From an uncultured Bacteroidales bacterium (lineage in GTDB: Bacteria; Bacteroidota; Bacteroidia; Bacteroidales; UBA932), in NCBI GenBank assembly GCA_900317065.1, contig ONFK01000027.1, positions 1 through 11,435 on the forward strand: DNA of 11,435 nucleotides, in the 5' to 3' direction. Below the pieces are notes generated by a model. The model was not told the origin of the DNA. It saw only the letters and a program-made list of their open reading frames with translations, and made no database searches. Below, piece after piece: positions 7,212-11,435 of this stretch. A program made the position numbers and the translations under genes. The stretch's first letter is position 1. Every line of letters begins with the position of its first letter.

Positions 7212-8635
7212 AAAGACTGTCCGTTTTTCTCGCCTGTCTGACAATGGCCGCCGTTTCCTGCACCGATATCACCCGTGTCACGGTTACCGGAGATGTCATC
7301 AATCCCTGCTATCTCGGAAACGGGATAGAATGGGACCCATACGATGAGGCGCTCTCCTGGGGCTGCCCGCTCTCGGAAGCAGACTGGAACACACTCTACG
7401 AGCGCCTGGACTACATGCGTCCGCAGTATGTGCGCTGCATGATCAACAGCCCCTTCACCTACTACGACGGCAAAGGCTTTGATATCGGACGCAATTCGGA
7501 CGGCCTGAAGAAGCTGCTGCAATACTGCCAGAGCCGTGGAGTGATGGTCGTCTATGGTGAATACAATCCTCCGTCCTGGGATATGAAAGGCTCCGAAGCC
7601 TGGGTGAAGGCTTCGGTGAAACATCTTGACTGGCTGGTCAACGGGAATGGCTTCGACTGCATCAGGCATTTCGTGATTTTCAATGAGCCTGACGGAAACT
7701 GGGCCTCCACGAACGGAGACTTCGCCTTCTGGAAGAAGATGGTGACGGAATTCCGCGCCGAAATGGACAAGTATCCCGGCCTGAAGGACAAGGTGGACAT
7801 CGCCGGCCCGGATGCGGTGATAGACTACAGCAATCCCGCCTCCGAATATGACTATGCCGGATGGCTGGAAGCAACTGTGGAAAGTGTGCCTGAGGTGGGC
7901 ATCTACGACATGCACGCCTATCCGGGACAGAGATATGTGAGGAGCGGAGAGTTCTGTGCCCGGCTCAAGGAACTCAAGGCCTTGGTGGACAAGCCCATAA
8001 TACTCGGAGAAGCCGGGTTCAAGTATTTCTCCGACCCCGCGGATTCCGCCCTGGCCGCAGAATACTGGCGCCGCGTGGAAGGGCATCCCTTTACCAAAGG
8101 TTCTGACTGCAACATGCTGGTATACGACAGTTTCTACGCCCTCGACATGCCGCTGCTGCTGATCAGCGTGATGAATTCCGGTTTTTCCGGCGCAGCTGCC
8201 TGGATGCTGGACGATGCCATGCATTCCTCCGGAGATTCAGGAAAGACCGAGGATATCAAGCTCTGGGGTATGTGGAACATACTCGGAAGTGAAGTGTTCG
8301 GGGATCCTTCCCAGGAGGAAATCCGCCCGTGGTATTACAGCTGGAGCCTGATGTGCCGCAATTTCCCCTCGGGAAGCGAGATACTGCGCATAGGGGAGAC
8401 CCTTCCCGAAGGCGTGGCCGCGACGGCTGCAAGGACACCGGACGGCAGTTATTCGGTGGCGATGGTGAACTTCGGAGACAAGGACAGGAAAATCAGCCTG
8501 AAACTCCCTGAGGAATGCAGCGGCTATAGCCTGCAGTTCTATTCCGACAAACTTGAGAAGCGGTCCGCCCCCACTTCCGAAAGGCAGTATTTCATCCTTC
8601 CTGCCCGTACTTTTGCTATATTTGCCGCAGAATGA
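7208..8635 (+). CDS. Clan GH-A (GH5/GH39-like) glycoside hydrolase lipoprotein, family unassigned
   Basis: A 475-residue predicted retaining glycosidase. Signal peptide with Cys18 (AAVSC) suggests lipidation. The body reads as a TIM barrel: opening GNGIEWDPYDE (37-47), RPQYVRCMIN (71-80), VVYGEYNPPSW (114-124), strand-4 motif FVIFNEPDGNW (155-165) with E160 as likely acid/base, IYDMHAYPG (232-240), strand-7 motif IILGEAGF (264-271) with E268 as likely nucleophile, and strand-8 AAAWMLDD (329-336). Residues about 395-475 look like a small C-terminal beta-sandwich, as in GH5, GH30 and GH39 relatives. I cannot place it firmly in one CAZy family; an automatic call would probably be cellulase-like GH5. 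In this operon it may act as a mannosidase, glucosidase or backbone-cutting enzyme on the same hemicellulose. It overlaps both neighbours by 4 bp (ATGA). Confidence 0.8.
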   Translation: MKRLSVFLACLTMAAVSCTDITRVTVTGDVINPCYLGNGIEWDPYDEALSWGCPLSEADWNTLYERLDYMRPQYVRCMINSPFTYYDGKGFDIGRNSDGLKKLLQYCQSRGVMVVYGEYNPPSWDMKGSEAWVKASVKHLDWLVNGNGFDCIRHFVIFNEPDGNWASTNGDFAFWKKMVTEFRAEMDKYPGLKDKVDIAGPDAVIDYSNPASEYDYAGWLEATVESVPEVGIYDMHAYPGQRYVRSGEFCARLKELKALVDKPIILGEAGFKYFSDPADSALAAEYWRRVEGHPFTKGSDCNMLVYDSFYALDMPLLLISVMNSGFSGAAAWMLDDAMHSSGDSGKTEDIKLWGMWNILGSEVFGDPSQEEIRPWYYSWSLMCRNFPSGSEILRIGETLPEGVAATAARTPDGSYSVAMVNFGDKDRKISLKLPEECSGYSLQFYSDKLEKRSAPTSERQYFILPARTFAIFAAE

Positions 8636-10062
8636 AAAGATTTGTCCTGATACTGGCCGCATTGCTGTCTCTCGGGGTCGGCGCGGCAGCCAAAGTGACG
8701 CTCCCCGATCTGCTTGGGAGCGGGATGGTTTTGCAGAGAAACAGCATGGTCGAAATCTGGGGTGCCACCGACGGCGACAGGGCCGTTAAGGTGGTCACGT
8801 CCTGGAACGGCGCCAAATACAGCGCGAAACCCGATGCCGGGGGCAACTGGAGCGTAAAAGTATCCACTCCGGAGGCCGGAGGCCCCTACAGCATACGTAT
8901 CAGCGACGGCGACAGGATACTCCTGAACGACATCCTTGTCGGCGAAGTCTGGATATGCAGCGGCCAGTCCAACATGGAAATGCCTCTCGGCGGATGGGAT
9001 CATCAGAGAGTTAAAGACGCATACGAGACCATCAACGATGCGGCGTCCACCCCTCTGGTCAGGATGTTCACCGTGAAAAGGCACAATGCCGACACCCCTC
9101 AGGAAGATTGCACCGGGGAGTGGAAAAGGAGCACTCCCGACGCCCTCCGCTATTTCAGCGCCACGGCTTATCATTTCGGAAAGACGCTTTCCCGTTTCAT
9201 GCCGGATGTCCCCATAGGACTGGTTGCCTCCGTATGGGGCGGAACTCCCATTGAGGCGTGGATGAGCGTCGCAACCCTGGAATCCATCCCCGGAATCAAT
9301 CTTCCACTGTCCAAGAGCCTGTATTGGGATGTGGTGCATACCGGACAGCTTTTTAACGGAATGATCTACCCTCTTCGCAGGTTCACCGCGCGCGGTTTCA
9401 TCTGGTATCAGGGAGAAGCCAACCTGGTGAATGCCGGCGATTATGCGGCACTGACGGTGGCGATGGTGAACGAATGGCGTACTCTCTGGGGAAATCCCGA
9501 GATGCCTTATTATCTCGTTCAGATAGCGCCCCATAGCTATGACAATCCGGACGGCACAGGTCTCCCGCTGCTGGTCGAGCAGCAATACAGGATTCCCGGC
9601 CTGCTGCCGCATTCCGCAGTTGCGGCCACTACGGACATAGGCCACAGGGACTGCATCCATCCGCCGTACAAGAAGGAAGTGGGGGAGAGGCTGGCATGGC
9701 TCGCCCTGGCAAGGGATTACGGTGTACGGGACCTGCCGGTGACGCCCACCTACAGGAGCATGAAAGTCGAAGGCGACAGTATCCGGCTGAGTTTCGACGG
9801 GGTGTCCACCATAGGGAACTGCTTCCGCGTTCACGGCCCGAAGGAGAAACTGGTGCTGAAAGGCTTTGAGATTGCCGGAGAGGACGAAGTCTGGCACGAC
9901 GCCGCTGCGGAGATAGACTGGAAGACGAACGATATTATAGTTTCCTGCCCCGAGGTCCCCTCTCCCGTGGCGGCACGCTATGCCTTTCACAACTGGCCCG
10001 GGGAGGCTAACGTGGTCACCGACAACGGACTCCCGCTGCCTATGTTCAGAACTTCCTTATGA
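8632..10062 (+). CDS. SGNH/SASA-type carbohydrate acetylesterase (sialate O-acetylesterase-like), periplasmic
   Basis: A 476-residue protein of the SASA domain family, which removes O-acetyl groups from sugars. An N-terminal beta-sandwich (about 22-100) is followed by the SGNH hydrolase: EVWICSGQSNMEM (105-117) with nucleophile S113, IGLVASVWGGTPIEAW (195-210), GFIWYQGEAN (255-264) and DIGHRDCIHPPYKKEVGERLA (335-355) with H343 as likely catalytic base. The signal peptide ends near GVGAAA-KV and has no lipobox, unlike the other PUL proteins, so a soluble periplasmic location is inferred. Automatic annotation would say sialate O-acetylesterase, but no sialic-acid genes are near. With GH26 neighbours, acetylated mannan or glucomannan oligosaccharides are a better guess. 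It is the last PUL gene and overlaps the convergent methyltransferase gene by 17 bp. Confidence 0.88.
   Translation: MKRFVLILAALLSLGVGAAAKVTLPDLLGSGMVLQRNSMVEIWGATDGDRAVKVVTSWNGAKYSAKPDAGGNWSVKVSTPEAGGPYSIRISDGDRILLNDILVGEVWICSGQSNMEMPLGGWDHQRVKDAYETINDAASTPLVRMFTVKRHNADTPQEDCTGEWKRSTPDALRYFSATAYHFGKTLSRFMPDVPIGLVASVWGGTPIEAWMSVATLESIPGINLPLSKSLYWDVVHTGQLFNGMIYPLRRFTARGFIWYQGEANLVNAGDYAALTVAMVNEWRTLWGNPEMPYYLVQIAPHSYDNPDGTGLPLLVEQQYRIPGLLPHSAVAATTDIGHRDCIHPPYKKEVGERLAWLALARDYGVRDLPVTPTYRSMKVEGDSIRLSFDGVSTIGNCFRVHGPKEKLVLKGFEIAGEDEVWHDAAAEIDWKTNDIIVSCPEVPSPVAARYAFHNWPGEANVVTDNGLPLPMFRTSL
10046..10062. other. Tail-to-tail overlap of convergent coding regions
   Basis: The + strand esterase stop (TGA at 10060-10062) lies inside the - strand methyltransferase gene, whose stop occupies 10046-10048. 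The last codons of both proteins share 17 bp. There is no room for a terminator between them, and I see no strong GC hairpin with a U-tract just beyond either stop. Confidence 0.9.
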
Positions 10063-10675
10063 TGCTTATGCCGTCCCTCAGCGGCAGGATGACGACCTCC
10101 ACGCGGGGGTCGTTTTTTACGTACTCGTTGAAGGCCCGGAGCGCTTCCGTCTTGGCGTCGCTGCAGTTTTCATCGTAGGGCTTGCCTCCGAGGAGTACGT
10201 CATCGGCGATGATGATCCCGCCGGGACGGAGTTTGGGGAGGACGGCTTCGTAATAGTCGATGTATTCTCTTTTGTCGGCGTCGATGTAGGCGAGGTCGTA
10301 GGGCCCGGGAAGCCTTGTCAGCGTCTCCAGGGCGGGGCCGGTGTGAAGCCGTATCCTGTTTTCCAGGCCGGCATCCCTCCATCCCTTCCTTATCATGTCT
10401 TCCAGTTCGTCGTCTATCTCCAGCGTGTCGAGCAGGCCGTCTTCCGGAAGGCCGGAGGCTATGCAGGCGGCGGAATAGCCGGTGAATGTGCCTATCTCGA
10501 GGGCCCTGCGGACGCCGCCGATCCGTGTGAGCATCGTGAGAAGCCTTCCCTGCACCGGCCCGCACATCATGCGCGGATAGTTGGTATGCATGTGGGTCGC
10601 CGCCTCTATTTTCTGCAGATCGTCTCCGAACGGAGTGCTGTGGGCGAGCAGGTACTTTTCAAGTGGGGAGGACAT
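10046..10675 (-). CDS. Class I SAM-dependent O-methyltransferase (Methyltransf_3 type)
   Basis: A 209-residue cytoplasmic protein matching the small caffeoyl-CoA/catechol O-methyltransferase-like family in length and motifs: the SAM-binding loop ALEIGTFTGYSA (58-69), LDTLEIDDE (82-90) for the ribose-binding acid, YDLAYIDADKREY (126-138), and GGIIIADDVLLGG (152-164). Family members are usually Mg2+-dependent with an Asp, Asp, Asn metal triad; here the positions read D132, D158 and D159, so the Asn is replaced by Asp. The natural substrate is unknown. The ATG is 1 bp after the stop of the upstream secreted-protein gene, so the two are co-transcribed. It is unlikely to belong to the PUL, being on the opposite strand and of a widespread housekeeping type. 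Confidence 0.9.
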   Translation of the reverse strand: MSSPLEKYLLAHSTPFGDDLQKIEAATHMHTNYPRMMCGPVQGRLLTMLTRIGGVRRALEIGTFTGYSAACIASGLPEDGLLDTLEIDDELEDMIRKGWRDAGLENRIRLHTGPALETLTRLPGPYDLAYIDADKREYIDYYEAVLPKLRPGGIIIADDVLLGGKPYDENCSDAKTEALRAFNEYVKNDPRVEVVILPLRDGISIIRKF

Positions 10676-10676
10676 G

Positions 10677-11354
10677 CTATTTTCTCTTGATGCTGCGGAG
10701 TTCGTGGGTGTCGGTCGAGATGACCATCTCTATCTTTTTGTCGGAAGAAGAGGATACTATCTCTATCCTGGCGTTTTCGAAGGGCCTGGCGGCGAGGAAG
10801 GCGTCCAGGGCGGCCTGCCTGTCTGTATGCACCGGGCCTACGGGCTTGGAACACAGGGCTTTGAGCCCCCGGTATGCGACTTTGTCGGAAACCATCGCCC
10901 GGTTGATGTATTGCTGCATTATGTCGATGTAGGCGGGCAGGAACACCAGCTCGTCCCCTCCCGTCATATAAGCGGGCGCTATCGGGATCATCACTACGTC
11001 GAAGCCCTGCTTGAGCTGGTTTTCGTCTTCCGGATCGCCGCTCTTGGTGAGCGTCATGTAGGTGAAGTTGGCGTCGAAGGTGAATCGCACGAAGTAGTAC
11101 AGGCTGGTATAGCGGTCGCGGGTGTAGTCGGTGACTGTGCAGAATTCATAGGGGGAAACCATCCACCGGCTGGAAATCTCTTCTTTCAGGACGGCGTCGA
11201 AGACTTCCTGTCCGGTAAGCACCACGCGCGTCGTCCGCGAAGGGAAGTCTTCCAGGCGGGCCTTCCGGGTGTATATGCGGCCCTGCGCGAATGCGGCTGC
11301 GCCGTATAAGACAAGGAGCAGCACGAGTAAATATTTTTTCTTCAAGTTTCTCAC
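10677..11354 (-). CDS. Conserved-looking secreted protein of unknown function
   Basis: Up to 225 residues with a clear N-terminal signal peptide (KKKYLLVLLLVLYGAAAFA, likely cut before QG at 24), and no lipobox, so periplasmic or secreted. I do not recognise a domain; the mature part is mixed alpha/beta with a Tyr/Phe-rich middle (DRYTSLYYFVRFTFDANF, around 78-95) and a charged C-terminus (ELRSIKRK). The longest frame starts with GTG at 11354-11352. A TTG three codons later (11345-11343) gives MKKKYLLV, a more usual signal-peptide start, and it sits better relative to the promoter-like box at 11360-11367. It is the first gene of a two-gene - strand unit with the methyltransferase (1 bp gap) and is divergent from dnaX. 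It is a real gene rather than a shadow frame: signal peptide, operon spacing and position next to conserved genes all agree. Confidence 0.8.
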   Translation of the reverse strand: MRNLKKKYLLVLLLVLYGAAAFAQGRIYTRKARLEDFPSRTTRVVLTGQEVFDAVLKEEISSRWMVSPYEFCTVTDYTRDRYTSLYYFVRFTFDANFTYMTLTKSGDPEDENQLKQGFDVVMIPIAPAYMTGGDELVFLPAYIDIMQQYINRAMVSDKVAYRGLKALCSKPVGPVHTDRQAALDAFLAARPFENARIEIVSSSSDKKIEMVISTDTHELRSIKRK

Positions 11355-11359
11355 GATGG

Positions 11360-11367
11360 CAAATTTA
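11360..11367 (-). promoter_or_regulatory. Bacteroidota -7 promoter box for the secreted protein/methyltransferase unit
   Basis: Read on the - strand this is TAAATTTG, a full match to the Bacteroidota -7 consensus TAnnTTTG. It lies 5 bp before the GTG start and 14 bp before the alternative TTG start. I see no clear TTTG -33 element at the expected distance of about 20 bp, so support rests on the -7 box and the AT-rich gap. Confidence 0.5.
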
Positions 11368-11380
11368 CACTTTATTTTAT

Positions 11381-11388
11381 TATTTTTG
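11381..11388 (+). promoter_or_regulatory. Bacteroidota -7 promoter box for dnaX
   Basis: TATTTTTG matches TAnnTTTG and ends 7 bp before the dnaX ATG, which would place the transcript start at or very near the start codon. There is no convincing -33 TTTG about 20 bp upstream. In such T-rich DNA a chance match is possible. Confidence 0.45.
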
Positions 11389-11395
11389 TATTCTT

Positions 11396-11435
11396 ATGAG
11401 TGAGTATATAGTATCTGCACGAAAGTACCGTCCGG
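11396..11435 (+). CDS. dnaX: DNA polymerase III subunit gamma/tau, N-terminal fragment cut by the window edge
   Basis: The only 13 codons visible read MSEYIVSARKYRP. This closely matches the start of DnaX in Bacteroidota (the Y.V.ARKYRP opening that precedes the AAA+ domain); DnaX forms the clamp-loader core of the replicative polymerase. The gene continues beyond the right edge, so the Walker A motif and the rest cannot be checked. It diverges from the secreted-protein gene across 41 bp. The call rests on a short but highly characteristic N-terminus. Confidence 0.8.
   Translation, partial: MSEYIVSARKYRP

Noticed and set aside
7082..8224. 380-residue open frame on the - strand opposite the GH-A gene
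   Set aside because: It crosses the GH26/GH-A junction in antisense and lacks any family motif; a by-product of codon bias.
8539..9990. 483-residue open frame on the - strand opposite the esterase gene
   Set aside because: The + strand frame carries complete SGNH motifs. The antisense product has no signal or domain logic and would span the end of one gene and most of the next.
10071..10086. Possible hairpin GCCG...CGGC just after the esterase stop as a terminator
   Set aside because: The stem is only four base pairs, has no following T-run, and lies inside the methyltransferase coding region.
9980..11309. Two + strand open frames (236 and 242 residues) opposite the methyltransferase and secreted protein
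   Set aside because: The - strand frames have a clear SAM-binding motif set and a signal peptide with 1-bp operon spacing. The + strand frames have neither.
1..11435. CRISPR array, tRNA/rRNA, insertion sequence or phage attachment site
   Set aside because: I saw no regularly spaced repeats, no tRNA-like cloverleaf, no transposase motifs and no terminal inverted repeats; coding density leaves at most 41 bp between genes.

Overview
The window is an accessory polysaccharide-utilisation locus (PUL) from a Bacteroidota genome, most likely order Bacteroidales. The evidence for this is a SusC/SusD pair followed by a string of lipoprotein glycan-binding and glycoside hydrolase genes, no Shine-Dalgarno-like spacing at most starts, Bacteroidota-type TAnnTTTG promoter boxes, and the start of a Bacteroidota-like dnaX at the right edge. 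Base composition is GC-rich for the order. A Rikenellaceae/Alistipes-like or uncultured gut Bacteroidales source would fit, but I cannot fix the genus.

Layout, + strand, 1-10062: the 3' part of a SusC-type TonB-dependent transporter runs in from the left edge. It is followed by a SusD-type lipoprotein, a two-repeat lipoprotein in the SusE/SGBP position, two tandem GH26 enzymes (probable beta-mannanases), a clan GH-A TIM-barrel hydrolase whose family I cannot name with certainty, and an SGNH/SASA-type carbohydrate acetylesterase. Every junction except susD-SGBP (2 bp gap) overlaps by 1 or 4 bp (TAATG, TGATG, ATGA), so this is one tightly coupled operon whose promoter and probably its first gene(s) lie upstream of the window. 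There is no intergenic space over 41 bp anywhere.

Layout, - strand, 10046-11354: a two-gene unit read towards the PUL, coding for a secreted protein of unknown function and, 1 bp later, a class I SAM-dependent O-methyltransferase. The methyltransferase end overlaps the esterase end tail-to-tail by 17 bp. Diverging from this unit, across a 41-bp AT-rich gap with a promoter-like box on each strand, is the first 40 bp of dnaX. The PUL therefore abuts conserved chromosomal genes.

How the genes work together (inference from families and order): the SGBP-like protein and the GH26/GH-A lipoproteins are predicted to sit at the cell surface, bind an acetylated mannan-type hemicellulose (for example galactoglucomannan or glucomannan) and cut it. 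SusC/SusD import the oligosaccharides. The esterase has a plain signal peptide without a lipobox and would remove acetyl groups in the periplasm. No GH130 phosphorylase, epimerase, sugar transporter or PUL regulator is in view; they may lie upstream.

The points most worth a second look are the internally duplicated SGBP of unrecognised family, the tandem GH26 pair with patches of near-identical DNA, the unassigned GH-A enzyme, the convergent overlap at the PUL edge, and the near-leaderless divergent promoters at dnaX.
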